Notes under the pieces: generated by a model
Told to the model about the DNA's origin: nothing
What the model saw: only the letters and a program-made list of their open reading frames with translations
Database searches by the model: none
Translations under genes and position numbers: made by a program
Assembly: GCA_032622095.1 (NCBI GenBank)
Contig: CP136064.1
Coordinates: forward strand, 170,382,310-170,446,309
Reading direction: 5' to 3'
DNA: 64,000 nucleotides
Source of the DNA: Siphonodentalium dalli
Lineage: Eukaryota; Mollusca; Scaphopoda; Gadilida; Siphonodentaliidae
In this document: positions 39,928 through 52,463 of the stretch, piece by piece
Layout: each line of letters starts with the position of its first letter
How positions within the stretch are numbered: the stretch's first letter is position 1

Positions 39928-40284
39928 AAATTCTGGGCAAGTCCCCCAAAACTATATCTTTATTCCAGGCAACAACCATGTAAATTGATATTATGTATCT
40001 GCTCCAAATATGCTTCCTTTGTTATGATGTGCAATGTTACGAAATACACATATATGTTAATGTTTTGTCAAATACATAAGTATGCATGCACTCATATACA
40101 GATTGAGTTCAATCATACCTTAAATGCAGACTGGTCAAATAAACATGCCTTTCCTCAATTCAAAAGTACCCATTCAATAGTAATGGAATTTGAATTTACC
40201 CCCCCCCCAATCAATGCCAAGGTCCACATACGTGTCACCATCTCTGTAAATGTCTATGAATTACCTGCACCAAACGTGGGTAGA

Positions 40285-43200
40285 CGATATATATATGAGG
40301 GGGGCCACCCCACCCCCTCTGGCATCCGGCATCCGGCCTAAAATGGGGTGTCATCTGGAATACTCCATAACAGAGGGTGGCATCCGGAATAATATTTATA
40401 CCAATTTAACCCATTGTTGCCAAACGTTTATAGCTAAAACAACGCATTGGTAGTATCAAATGTGCAATTCATTCTATATATGACCATATATACTCAAAGA
40501 AAGAATGAGACGTGGGAGTACTATGCAACTATCCCTTTACGTTGCTCCATTCCGTCTCCGTGCATCACAGCATAAAAACCTTCCATGTGGGAATTCTGGG
40601 TCGGGTTTAGCCTCTTCAATGATATTTTTGTTTTGAAATTCGTTACACCCAACGATGCGGCCCACTGAGTAACACCGTACTCATTGATGAGGAGGGTTTT
40701 TGGCTACGATAATGAAATATTAGTTCCATTTGACAGAGACAAACAAAAACTCCGCTGGATTAGTCCAGGAGATATTGGTCGACCTCTGCACCCCCCAAGG
40801 ACTCAACTTCATCCCACTAATTTTCTTTCTTAATGTCTCCTCTAATTGTTTTCTGTTGTTAACAAGAAAATAAAGTGGTCGCAGAGACTCCAGACAAGAT
40901 GGCGTCCTTCATGGGGGTCATTTTTGTTATATGCACCAGGTATCTTTGAGCACCATTATAGTAAAGATGATATCACATGGGGTCTTGTTTCCGCTCGATT
41001 CGTTATGCTAATATACAACCATTACAAATTAGCCAAAAATCCGACACCAGTATCCAATATGGCGGTCAAGATGGCCACCGAAATGTGAAAATATGCTATT
41101 TTTCTGACATTTCACCGCCTTTCGTTTGTCTCTGTGGGAAAATATTGGCATCTTGGCGTAAATTTATACATTTATTGTCGAGACAACTCACCGATTCTTA
41201 CAGTTGAGTTGGAAATACTGAGGTGAAGTAATTACCTTACATCTCATACACGAAATTGTTTTCCAAATCGAAGAAATGGCGACCAAAATTTGAAAACACG
41301 CCTATATATATTCATTTACTTTCTTACGATGGGCGTTATGTTTCGCGATTTCTACCCACCATTACATGTTGATATGGAATATTGATATGAAGTGTGTATT
41401 CATTTGAGTTTGCCAATTGATACTCACAGTCAAGTAGGCGGTCAAGAAGTGTGGGTATATTATGCATTATGGGCTTCTACGCCTTAGCAGAAAGGCATCC
41501 GTCAAATGTCAGACTTTCAACATTCGAAGCCATATACAGAAGTTTTCCGGGTACGTCAGTGCATTAGATGAGTATGTGAATTGATGAACCATATATTGAG
41601 AAGTGGCTGTTTGGGAAGATCACCAGGTGCACATGTTGTTATCCCCATCAGGTTTCCAAAGCTGAATATACGCAGATAGAGACCGTCACCGGCATATGCA
41701 TTGTTTGACACATTCCGATTAGTGGGACCTTTCTACAAAGAAGTTTAGAAAACTGTGTTGGTGTGAGCGAGATAGATTAATCTGACGAAGAGACGGAAAC
41801 TGGTCCAGATAATGCTGAATGTGGCAAATCAGAATAAACTCAGGTACTGTTGTTTTGATTCTTGGAAGTTAAAATATGACTATTCGGCGCACCTATATAC
41901 GGTTACTGCCATTACGGGCGCTTAGTGGATAATCGCGATTATTAATTGTGGGTTTTCATCCTTCCAGAAGGCTACGACTTATGTTGGAACTCATAGATGG
42001 CTTATATTATGTACCGTTTTGTCCATCGAAATAATGACAAAAAGTTGAAATTAGTATGTGATAAAATCGACTTCTTTTCAATTTCTGGCCGCCAGTTTGA
42101 TCGCCATATTGACTGTGAGAATTTGTCAAACTCAATTGAGTACTTCATATACATTTTCCATATGAACATGTAATTCTGGGTATAAATCGCGTAGCAATAA
42201 GGCCCATCGTAAGAAAGTAAAGGAATGTGAGCTTGTTTTCAAATTTCGGTCGCCATTTTGGTCACTGTCAGCATGTGTCCAGTTGTCTCGAAAATAATGC
42301 CCAATGATGTGGAAATGAGGGAATTTCGTTGATTTTTCAAAATAGTTCGGCCATTGTGGGCGCCATTTTAGATTTTGGGGGACTTTTATTTGGATATGGT
42401 ACAAGGACAGTTCTTCGCCTAAGTGTTCCCAACTCACAATAGTAAACAGGTGTGGATTTGTCGTGACAATAACGCTCACTGATGTTAAAATGGGCGATTC
42501 TGGTGGCCATTTTGGCCGCCATCTTGGATTTGGGTGAATATTCCTCAACTCAGGTATAAGAAGAATCCTAGCTCGAGTATCGACTGCACATATATATGCA
42601 TGGGTTTTGTTATAATAGCAATAACATTCATTGATTCGAAACATTACATCGCGTTATTAGCGTCGATTCGGCTTTGACCTATTATACCGGCATTTGGGAA
42701 AACGTGATATCGGACAAAAATATCCAACAATGAATGTATATTATGGTCGCCTTGTGTTTGTTAATGACTCTTCTATACGATAAATGTATAAATTCACGCC
42801 AAGATGCCAATATTTTCCCACAGAGACAAACGAAATGTGTTGAAATGTCAGAAAAATAGCTTATTTTCACATTTCGGCGGCCATCTTTGCTGCCATATTG
42901 GATTCTGGTGTCTGGTATATTAGCATAACGAATCGAGCGGAAAACAAGACCGCATGTGATATCATCTTTACTATAACGGCGATCAAATAGACCTGGTGCA
43001 TATAAATAAAATGGCCGCCATGATGGACGCCATCTTGTCTGGAGTCTCTGCGGCCATTTGTTTTTCTGGTTAACGACAGAAAAAAATTAGAGGAGACATT
43101 CAGACAGAAAATTTGTGGGGTGAAGTTGAGTCCTGGGTGTGCAGAGGTCGACCAATATATCCTGGACTATACGCCTCAAATTTGAGCGCCATGTTTACTA

Positions 43201-43517
43201 AGTTAGATTTTCAAGGTCGCAAGTCGAAGTCTCGTAAGCGATCGAGTTATCTCTCGTACTATACATTTTGCGTTCACCGTCTACACTATTGTTGTCATTG
43301 TTTCTATTGACTGGTAGGAAAATTAAATATGTTAATTATTAGTTAATTATGAATTCAAAAAACAACACTAAATAATATCTGTCATTGTAATTTCGGCATC
43401 CGGAATACGAAATATACAGGTTTCGGCATCCGGCGTACTGACACTCGGCATCCGGAATACTCTATATTAACCCCGGAATCCGGCGTATGAAAAGGGGGTG
43501 GTCCCCCTCATATATGG
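40285..43517. mobile_element. 3.2 kb foldback element with diverged long arms
   Basis: The ends 'atatatgagggggg.ccacccc' (40,281-40,312) and 'gggtggtccccctcatatat' (about 43,497) are inverted copies, each next to clusters of 'ggcatccgga(ata)'. Further in, 40,765-41,200 pairs with 42,690-43,165 and 41,265-41,450 pairs with 42,060-42,260, both inverted. The arms contain many 'atggc(g/c)gcca' motifs. Arms are diverged and no transposase is seen. The frames at 42,132-42,644 lie within an arm and are not called. Confidence 0.65.
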
Positions 43518-43860
43518 CATTCACAAGCAGTCACTTCCAATGTGAGCAAAGGCAGTATTAACTCTTAATATAATTTCACACAAACATCCGCATATTGAAA
43601 TTCATCCACATACAATCAAAGTATGATGAGAATCAGAGACAACAAAACTGCCTCGTTGTGTTTCGTGATCTCATGGTTGTGTGCCAATACCACGCTCTAG
43701 ATTGTACATGTTGTGCGTGCTAATGCCAATAGCTCGAGAAAATCGTCCTCGGTCCTAATTCCATGTCACTGTGTCAAAATCGTAATTGACATATTTATGT
43801 CAGTGGTCAAGCCTCTGATACTTGCGTCCGCCTATCACGGACGATGTTGTGTATTGTCAT

Positions 43861-45082
43861 TAGACTGGTACCCTGTCCCAACTCCAGCTACTCGCCCGTA
43901 GGGACAGGGATAGGCTAAACAGAAAGTGGAATTTTGAATTGTGTTTCCGGTTTGTGAGACATTGTTTTAAAATAGAAAAGCACATTTCAACATCGGTACG
44001 TTTTTCTTACTTTAATAATACAAGACGCAAGTATATAACTTTGACAACTACTCAATCAAATTGAATAGAGTGTTTTTCACAGGAATCGACTAACCCCGAT
44101 CAACGGCAATAAGTTAAATAGTGCGAAATCATGTTTTTGTAGCTTGGATATTTGGAAACTCTGATGTCAACAAACACCCCCGGTAACCGGTTACATCAAT
44201 TTTGTGTCGAAGTTTGCTGCCTCATGTCGCATTTTATTAACTAAATTCGTCGGGGATATATTTACGCTCATGTTGATACCAAAATTAACACAAGGGGTCA
44301 ATGTGATTTGCCTGGGTGCACCTTTTACCATAAATTGCCAAACTTGGCTATACCGTCCCATGCTCTGACAAGTTGGTCAGTCTGGCAGCAAACTTCTTCA
44401 ATGTTGATGTAACCGTGCACGATGTGTGATTACTAGTACCTCACGAAACTTATCTGGAACAAATAAAACTATCGTCATCAACTTATATTGACAAATATGT
44501 GTGAAGGAGATACCTGTTTTATCAGTAATGTAAATAAACCCCTTCAATGTATGTTGTACAGACTGACCAACTTGTCAGAGCATGGGACGGTATAGCCAAG
44601 TTTGGCAATTTATGGTAAAAGGTGCACCCAGGCAAATCACATTGACCCCTTGTGTTAATTTTGGTATCAACATGAGCGTAAATATATCCCCGACGAATTT
44701 AGTTAATAAAATGCGACATGAGGCAGCAAACTTCGACACAAAATTTATGTAACCGGTTACCGGGGGTGTTTGTTGACATCAGAGTTTCCAAATATCAAAG
44801 CTACAAAAACATAATTTCGCACTATTTAACTTATTGCCGTTGATCGGGGTTAGTCGATTCCTGTGAAAAACACTCTATTCAATTTGATTGAGTAGTTGTC
44901 AAAGTTATATACTTGCGTCTTGTATTATTAAAGTAAGAAAAACGTACCGATGTTGAAATGTGCTTTTCTATTTTAAAACAATGTCTCACAAACCGGAAAC
45001 ACAATTCAAAATTCCACTTTCTGTTTAGCCCACCCCTGTCCCTACGGGCGAGTAGCTGGAGTTGGGACAGGGTACCAGACTA
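43861..45082. mobile_element. hAT-type foldback element with 8 bp target duplication
   Basis: The ends are 'tagactggtaccctgtccc' and its exact inverse, flanked by direct copies of ATTGTCAT (43,853-43,860 and 45,083-45,090). The arms, about 530 bp, are nearly identical and surround a loop at about 44,394-44,561. The 8 bp duplication and short TIR ends fit the hAT superfamily. No transposase is encoded, so the element is non-autonomous. Confidence 0.8.
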
Positions 45083-45466
45083 ATTGTCATATGCGCTACA
45101 TATCGATGCAATGAGGACATATTATTGTGGTCATTTTAGTACCAAAATCATCTATATGAGGCAGATATATTTTGTTTGCGTGTCAGAGGTGTTTTATGTC
45201 AAACAGGAAAATCTGTTGTCTGGGAGCAACGGAGCCTGAGGGTTAATATTACTAGTGCATATTATTTGTTGTTGTCTGTATGTCAGTATGGCTATTCATG
45301 TTTGACCATACCAGTATATATTTTTTTTATAATAATTTTGAGTCTCAGCTAAATGTGTACTATATTGCATGTAAATAATTAAAAATAGTAGTAGATGAAA
45401 AAAAATCATGTTGCTATTATAGCATAGTTATAGCATAGTACTAGTAATATGTTTAATATTTTGCAG

Positions 45467-45597
45467 AAATGGACCGTACACCAAGTTATATATCAACGAG
45501 TGTCAGTACAAAGAGAAGAAATGTAAAAAGAAATCGGGATATCAGCACCCCGACCAAACAAACACCACTCCGTGAGAAAAAAAGACAAAGTTTTTCT
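45467..45597 (+). CDS. Candidate first coding exon, 43 codons (copy 1)
   Basis: Acceptor 'tttaatattttgcag' ends at 45,466. The exon starts 'aaATG' and ends 'TCT' before a consensus donor 'gtaagt' (45,598). It reads 'MDRTPSYISTSVSTKRRN...' to 'KKRQSFS': 43 residues, Ser/Thr-rich then strongly basic, phase 0, with no recognised domain. The charge suggests a nuclear or nucleic-acid-binding N-terminus. No downstream exon was identified. It could also be an exon captured or donated by a transposon. Confidence 0.4.
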
Positions 45598-45834
45598 GTA
45601 AGTTTTCTGAAATGCATATCATATTTTAGTGGTTATTATTTTAAATACAATTTTATAATATATTTGGAATAAATGGCTAACAGCTCTGAAATCATACCTT
45701 TATCCTCATGACATTATGATCTATGAGTCTTGGTAAGGTGGTTATAACTCTTTTCAGATCATCACCTAAAAATTAATAATAGTTTGTATGACATATTGAA
45801 AAAAGCATGTCTTGTACAGTACAGGCCTACATGT

Positions 45835-46253
45835 ACAGTAATGCCCTAAATAATCGACTCCGTAACCACAGCAGAATTATGGGTAATTTTTCAGGATTTA
45901 GTCGGAAATATGGCTTGCTGCCATTCATCAGATAGCTCTCGGTGAGAGCTTTCCACTGAATAGCAACAAGCCATATTTCCGACTAAATCCTGAAACATTT
46001 CCCATAATTCTGCTGTGGCTAAAGAGTCAATTACTACAGTAATGCTCTAAGTAATCCACTTCTTAACCACAGCAGAATTATGGGTAACTTTTCAGGATTT
46101 AGTCGGAAATATGGCTTGTTGCAATTCATCGGAAAGCTCACAGGGAGAACTTTCCGATGAATGGCAACAAGCCATATTTCCAACTAAATCCTGAAAAGTT
46201 TATACCCATAATTCTGCTGTGGTTATGAAGTCGATTACTTAGAGCATTACTGT
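45835..46253. mobile_element. Two adjacent hairpin MITEs, about 200 bp each
   Basis: Both have arms 'acagtaatgc.ctaa.taatc', 'aaccacagcagaattatggg' and 'ggatttagtcggaaatatgg' with inverted counterparts. The second (46,036-46,253) has complete ends. The first lacks its last roughly 18 bp, as if the second was inserted into or copied over its end. Confidence 0.75.
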
Positions 46254-46287
46254 ACTGTTTGAGGTCCCCCATACCTACCTTAATAAA

Positions 46288-46742
46288 TACCCAGACCAAG
46301 CCCGGATTTAGTGTGTCTGACATTTGCAGAATCATGTCCCCAGAGGGTGAATTTATTGACACTGTCAGACACAGCAGGCTAGCATCACCAAATTCATCAT
46401 TTGGGAACCTCATTATGCTTAGACCTCAACTGCTATGGGAGACCTAGGATCAGATTGAAATTCCCCAGTTGAAGTTGGTAATGTTCACTCATTAGTCACC
46501 TCGATTATGCAAATTATTTTCTGCTAATTAGGGGGAAAATAGTAACTGAACAGAAAAGTAACTAAAATCAATGTTAATTTGAAGCTATAGATACTGGTAC
46601 ATGCACTTCCAGAAGATGAGGCCTAAACAGAATGAGGTTCCCAGAGGGTTAATTTGGTGATGCAGGGTAGCATCACTAAATACACCCTCTGGGGACCTCA
46701 TTCTGCAAATGTCTGACACACTATATCCAGGCTTGACCCTGA
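46288..46742. mobile_element. Foldback MITE, 'gcagaatgaggtcccc' family
   Basis: Left end 'ccaagcccggatttagtg', 'tctgacatttgcagaat'; right end inverted: 'attctgcaaatgtctgac', 'ccaggcttg'. An inner hairpin lies at 46,625-46,710 ('gagggt.aattt...caccctctgggg'). Confidence 0.7.
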
Positions 46743-46966
46743 TCCTAATATTTTTATTTGTCTACCAAATTTATAAATGACACCTGGACTATTTACCTCA
46801 AAATCTGCATAAGAATATTCTATTTCATTCTACATTACTCTCAGTAAATCAAGTACCAGTACTACATTGTAAAAGTCAAAACTAATTGATGAGGATTAGA
46901 GTGCAAATCTTTAATCCTTTCATGACGGGAGCCGTACTGGTGCAGCATTAAAGACCCTGTTCCAAA

Positions 46967-47023
46967 GCATTCTCTTATATATGCGAGTCTCCCATAGGGC
47001 GCCTCGTATATATAAGAGAATGC
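46967..47023. repeat. Short hairpin 'gcattctcttatata' (copy 1)
   Basis: A 21 bp stem ('gcattctcttatatatgcgag' against its inverse) with a roughly 15 bp loop. One stem position differs from unit B (T against C near 47,006); unit B is perfectly paired. A related weaker hairpin follows at about 47,062-47,105. Confidence 0.65.
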
Positions 47024-48701
47024 ATTGTCTTGCAAGATCAAGGTAAATATTGTTTGGCCAAAGCATTTTCTTTTATAAGGGATCCTCACATTTATAAGAG
47101 TGCATTGGCACAGAGTTTTCAAAAAAATTGAGGAAGCTCCAGTCATGGAAAGGTTAATACAGAAAATAATTTTAATCAATAGAAAATAAGCAATTAATTT
47201 TCTGAAATAGGGACCCATTTTTTTTATTTGAGGCAATAGTTTCTATCAGAACAACATGGTTTGCAGTTAACTAGGTTTATTTAATTTTAGGCTTGAAATT
47301 TAGAGGATATTACTTGGTTGGTTTGATATCAGGTCCGATATCAGCCTGAGACTGAATGTCAAACACGTGCAGGGTCACTGTGTCACCAATAAAACATGTG
47401 CGGGGGTCACTGTCACAAATAAATAAATTAATTAATGTCAAATCTACCAAGTAATATCATATTTATTAATTAGATCGCCTCTTTGTAGCTGACAACTCTT
47501 TCAAATGAGTGACATCACGCAAACAAAATATATCTGCCTCATATAGATGATTTTGGTACTAAAATGACCACAATAATATAGCCGAAACATCGAAATAAAA
47601 AAATCAGACATGAGGCAGCAAACTTCTTCAATGTTGATGTAACCGTGCACGAGGTGGGGGGGGGGGGGGGGGGGTGATTACTAGTACCTCACGAAACTTA
47701 TAACAATCGTCATCAACTTATATTGACATATATGTGTGAAGGAGATACCTGTTTTATCAGTAATGTAAATAAACCCCTTAAATGTATGTTGTACAGACTG
47801 ACCAACTTGTCAGAGCATGGGACGGTATAGCCAAGTTTGGCAATTTATGGTAAAAGGTGCACCCAGGCAAATCACATTGACCCCTTGTGTTAATTTTGGT
47901 ATCAACATGAGCGTAAATATATCCCCGACGAATTTAGTTAATAAAATGCGACATGAGGCAGCAAACTTCGACACAAAATTTATGTAACCGGTTACCGGGG
48001 GTGTTTGTTGACATCAGAGTTTCCAAATATCAAAGCTACAAAAACATAATTTCGCACTATTTAACTTATTGCCGTTGATCGGGGTTAGTCGATTCCTGTG
48101 AAAAACACTCTATTCAATTTGATTGAGTAGTTGTCAAAGTTATATACTTGCGTCTTGTATTATTAAAGTAAGAAAAACGTACCGATGTTGAAATGTGCTT
48201 TTCTATTTTAAAACAATGTCTCACAAACCGGAAACACAATTCAAAATTCCACTTTCTGTTTAGCACACCCCTGTCCCTACGGGCGAGTAGCTGGAGTTGG
48301 GACAGGGTACCAGACTAATTGTCATATGCGCTACATATCGATGCAATGAGGACATATTATTGTGGTCATTTTAGTACCAAAATCATCTATATGAGGCAGA
48401 TATATTTTGTTTGCGTGTCAGAGGTGTTTTATGTCAAACAGGAAAATCTGTTGTCTGGGAGCAACGGAGCCTGAGGGTTAATATTACTAGTGCATATTAT
48501 TTGTTGTTGTCTGTATGTCAGTATGGCTATTCATGTTTGACCATACCAGTATATATTTTTTTTATAATAATTTTGAGTCTCAGCTAAATGTGTACTATAT
48601 TGCATGTAAATAATTAAAAATAGTAGTAGATGAAAAAAAATCATGTTGCTATTATAGCATAGTTATAGCATAGTACTAGTAATATGTTTAATATTTTGCA
48701 G

Positions 48702-48832
48702 AAATGGACCGTACACCAAGTTATATATCAACGAGTGTCAGTACAAAGAGAAGAAATGTAAAAAGAAATCGGGATATCAGCACCCCGACCAAACAAACAC
48801 CACTCCGTGAGAAAAAAAGACAAAGTTTTTCT
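48702..48832 (+). CDS. Candidate first coding exon, 43 codons (copy 2)
   Basis: Identical to the exon at 45,467 including acceptor and 'gtaagt' donor, 3,235 bp downstream. The identity reflects the recent duplication and is no evidence of selection. Confidence 0.4.
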
Positions 48833-49069
48833 GTAAGTTTTCTGAAATGCATATCATATTTTAGTGGTTATTATTTTAAATACAATTTTATAATATATTT
48901 GGAATAAATGGCTAACAGCTCTGAAATCATACCTTTATCCTCATGACATTATGATCTATGAGTCTTGGTAAGGTGGTTATAACTCTTTTCAGATCATCAC
49001 CTAAAAATTAATAATAGTTTGTATGACATATTGAAAAAAGCATGTCTTGTACAGTACAGGCCTACATGT

Positions 49070-49488
49070 ACAGTAATGCCCTAAATAATCGACTCCGTAA
49101 CCACAGCAGAATTATGGGTAATTTTTCAGGATTTAGTCGGAAATATGGCTTGCTGCCATTCATCAGATAGCTCTCGGTGAGAGCTTTCCACTGAATAGCA
49201 ACAAGCCATATTTCCGACTAAATCCTGAAACATTTCCCATAATTCTGCTGTGGCTAAAGAGTCAATTACTACAGTAATGCTCTAAGTAATCCACTTCTTA
49301 ACCACAGCAGAATTATGGGTAACTTTTCAGGATTTAGTCGGAAATATGGCTTGTTGCAATTCATCGGAAAGCTCACAGGGAGAACTTTCCGATGAATGGC
49401 AACAAGCCATATTTCCAACTAAATCCTGAAAAGTTTATACCCATAATTCTGCTGTGGTTATGAAGTCGATTACTTAGAGCATTACTGT
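49070..49488. mobile_element. Hairpin MITE pair, unit B copy
   Basis: Same structure as 45,835-46,253, shifted by 3,235 bp with the duplication. Confidence 0.75.
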
Positions 49489-49522
49489 ACTGTTTGAGGT
49501 CCCCCATACCTACCTTAATAAA

Positions 49523-49977
49523 TACCCAGACCAAGCCCGGATTTAGTGTGTCTGACATTTGCAGAATCATGTCCCCAGAGGGTGAATTTATTGACACTGT
49601 CAGACACAGCAGGCTAGCATCACCAAATTCATCATTTGGGAACCTCATTATGCTTAGACCTCAACTGCTATGGGAGACCTAGGATCAGATTGAAATTCCC
49701 CAGTTGAAGTTGGTAATGTTCACTCATTAGTCACCTCGATTATGCAAATTATTTTCTGCAAATTAGGGGGAAAATAGTAACTGAACAGAAAAGTAACTAA
49801 AATCAATGTTAATTTGAAGCTATAGATACTGGTACATGCACTTCCAGAAGATGAGGCCTAAACAGAATGAGGTTCCCAGAGGGTTAATTTGGTGATGCAG
49901 GGTAGCATCACTAAATACACCCTCTGGGGACCTCATTCTGCAAATGTCTGACACACTATATCCAGGCTTGACCCTGA
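49523..49977. mobile_element. Foldback MITE, unit B copy
   Basis: Duplicate of 46,288-46,742 with only isolated differences. Confidence 0.7.
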
Positions 49978-50201
49978 TCCTAATATTTTTATTTGTCTAC
50001 CAAATTTATAAATGACACCTGGACTATTTAACTCAAAATCTGCATAAGAATATTCTATTTCATTCTACATTACTCTCAGTAAATCAAGTACCAGTACTAC
50101 ATTGTAAAAGTCAAAACTAATTGATGAGGATTAGAGTGCAAATCTTTAATCCTTTCATGACGGGAGCCGTACTGGTGCAGCATTAAAGACCCTGTTCCAA
50201 A

Positions 50202-50258
50202 GCATTCTCTTATATATGCGAGTCTCCCATAGGGCGCCTCGCATATATAAGAGAATGC
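50202..50258. repeat. Short hairpin 'gcattctcttatata' (copy 2)
   Basis: Perfect 21 bp inverted stem; the counterpart of the hairpin at 46,967. Confidence 0.65.
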
Positions 50259-50848
50259 ATTGTCTTGCAAGATCAAGGTAAATATTGTTTGGCCAAAGCA
50301 TTTTCTTTTATAAGGGATCCTCACATTTATAAGAGTGCATTGGCACAGAGTTTTCAAAAAATTTGAGGAAGCTCCAGTCATGGAAAGGTTAATACAGAAA
50401 AGAATTTTAATCAATAGAAAATAAGCAATTAATTTTCTGAAATAGGGACCCATTTTTTTTATTTGAGGCAATAGTTTCTATCAGAACAACATGGTTTGCA
50501 GTTAACTAGGTTTATTTAATTTTAGGCTTGAAATTTAGAGGATATTACTTGGTTGGTTTGATATCAGGTCCGATATCAGCCTGAGACTGAATGTCAAACA
50601 CGTGCAGGGTCACTGTGTCACCAATAAAACATGTGCGGGGGTCACTGTCACAAATAAATTAATTAATTAATGTCAAATCTACCAAGTAATATCATATTTA
50701 TTAATTAGATCGCCTCTTTGTAGCTGACAACTCTTTCAAATGAGTGACATCACGCAAACAAAATATATCTGCCTCATATAGATGATTTTGGTACTAAAAT
50801 GACCACAATAATATAGCCGAAACATCGAAATAAAAAAATCAGACATGA

Positions 50849-51574
50849 GGCAGCAAACTTCTTCAATGTTGATGTAACCGTGCACGAGGGGGGGGGGGGA
50901 TTACTAGTACCTCACGAAACTTATAACAATCGTCATCAACTTATATTGACATATATGTGTGAAGGAGATACCTGTTTTATCAGTAATGTAAATAAACCCC
51001 TTAAATGTTGTACAGACTGACCAACTTGTCAGAGCATGGGACGGTATAGCCAAGTTTGGCAATTTATGGTAAAAGGTGCACCCAGGCAAATCACATTGAC
51101 CCCTTGTGTTAATTTTGGTATCAACATGAGCGTAAATATATCCCCGACGAATTTAGTTAATAAAATGCGACATGAGGCAGCAAACTTCGACACAAAATTT
51201 ATGTAACCGGTTACCGGGGGTGTTTGTTGACATCAGAGTTTCCAAATATCAAAGCTACAAAAACATAATTTCGCACTATTTAACTTATTGCCGTTGATCG
51301 GGGTTAGTCGATTCCTGTGAAAAACACTCTATTCAATTTGATTGAGTAGTTGTCAAAGTTATATACTTTCGTCTTGTATTATTAAAGTAAGAAAAACGTA
51401 CCGATGTTGAAATGTGCTTTTCTATTTTAAAACAATGTCTCACAAACCGGAAACACAATTCAAAATTCCACTTTCTGTTTAGCCCATCCCTGTCCCTACG
51501 GGCGAGTAGCTGGAGTTGGGACAGGGTACCAGACTAATTGTCATATGCGCTACATATCGATGCAATGAGGACAT
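50849..51574 (+). repeat. Tandem duplication, partial unit C
   Basis: Matches the first 726 bp or so of the unit (loop, right foldback arm, ATTGTCAT and a short flank), then departs after 'gcaatgaggacat'. The candidate exon is not included. Confidence 0.9.
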
Positions 51575-52017
51575 CATTTGAATCGTAACATAATTATATC
51601 CCCTTCACCACATTATAATACACCACATTATAATATATATTCCATCGCTTTATATCATTGGATACATTGTGTAACTACAGTATGTGAATTTCAATTGCAT
51701 AATTTCTCACAAAAATCCAAGGAGAGGTTTCGCGAAATCATGATCGCATAATACATGCGAGCGGAATCTGGATTGGTAACTGTCAGTATCGTTAGATCAG
51801 AAATATATGTCAATTATTTTATAACACTACAGCACTCATATACTGAAATACTATTTTGAAAAACAATTTTAAGTGAAATATTTGGTAATGGATCTAAGAT
51901 ATAACGGGTTGTGAATTCAGCATGTACTCAAATAGAGCTCCGCAGCAACGTCCAATGTTGTTGTCGATAGCATTAATATGAAAGAATAAAACATGTTTAT
52001 GCGCTGTTTAACATCAG
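51575..52017. other. No gene seen
   Basis: AT-rich stretch between the duplication and a diverged MITE. It has a short direct repeat 'accacattataata'. Confidence 0.35.
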
Positions 52018-52463
52018 TTAAATGTACTCAGTCCGATTCGATGGTCCCCATATAATCAGATTGCATTAACAATTTTTTCTAAAATGCCGCTTCTGATATC
52101 AGAATTGATGAATTGCCAAAATATAATGCTAACCACAGTCAAATATAGTATCAAAACTTGTTGTTTATCAACATTCTATTCAACTCACTTTGGTCGGATG
52201 GTAAAATATCTAACACCAAAACCACTTGATAGAGTTATCCATCTTTATCCGCAATCTGCTCCTAAACCGTAGGCTTGACGAATTTTGCCAGGCCGCCAAA
52301 AATTACATATCTCAGAAAATAACAAATTTCAAAAATTCGATACATGATCACTCTGATCTGTTATGGGTGGATCGATCCTCGACTCGAATTAAACACTTTT
52401 TTGTTATCCTCGAAGTCAATGAAATAGTAACTTGGGAGCGTTATTTCGGATTAAGCATTTTAA
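52018..52463 (+). mobile_element. Diverged copy of the TTAA MITE
   Basis: TTAA ends at 52,018 and 52,460. It shares 'gtactcagtccg', 'ggtccccat', 'cctcgactcgaatt', 'tgaaatagtaa' and 'cggatta' in order with the copy at 53,455. Much more diverged, hence older. Confidence 0.65.

Larger units (their letters stand above)
44394..47613 (+). repeat. Tandem duplication, unit A (3,220 bp)
   Basis: Starts at 'ggcagcaaacttcttcaatg', exactly at the arm/loop junction of the hAT foldback, and runs to the next copy of that phrase at 47,614. It contains the right foldback arm, a candidate exon and several hairpin MITEs. Confidence 0.9.
47614..50848 (+). repeat. Tandem duplication, unit B (3,235 bp)
   Basis: Almost base-identical to unit A. 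Differences include a long G homopolymer near 47,647 where unit A has 'gatgtgtgat', and a small deletion at 'gaaacttat..aacaatcg'. It lacks the left foldback arm, as expected if the repeat boundary is in the loop. Confidence 0.9.

Noticed and set aside
42132-42644. 170-codon frame on the minus strand
   Set aside because: Lies in an arm of the 3.2 kb foldback; the inverse arm does not preserve it and no domain is visible.
46138-46447. Overlapping frames of 91 and 62 codons on opposite strands (and copies at 49.4 kb)
   Set aside because: They sit inside two MITEs.
46862-47236. 124-codon minus-strand frame (and its copy at 50,097)
   Set aside because: Runs through hairpin repeats; differences between units change residues freely. 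No domain.
47640-47675. G homopolymers (also near 8,593, 9,309, 27,867 and 50,888) as regulatory G-quadruplexes
   Set aside because: Pure homopolymers of variable length between duplicated units, more likely replication slippage or sequencing artefact.
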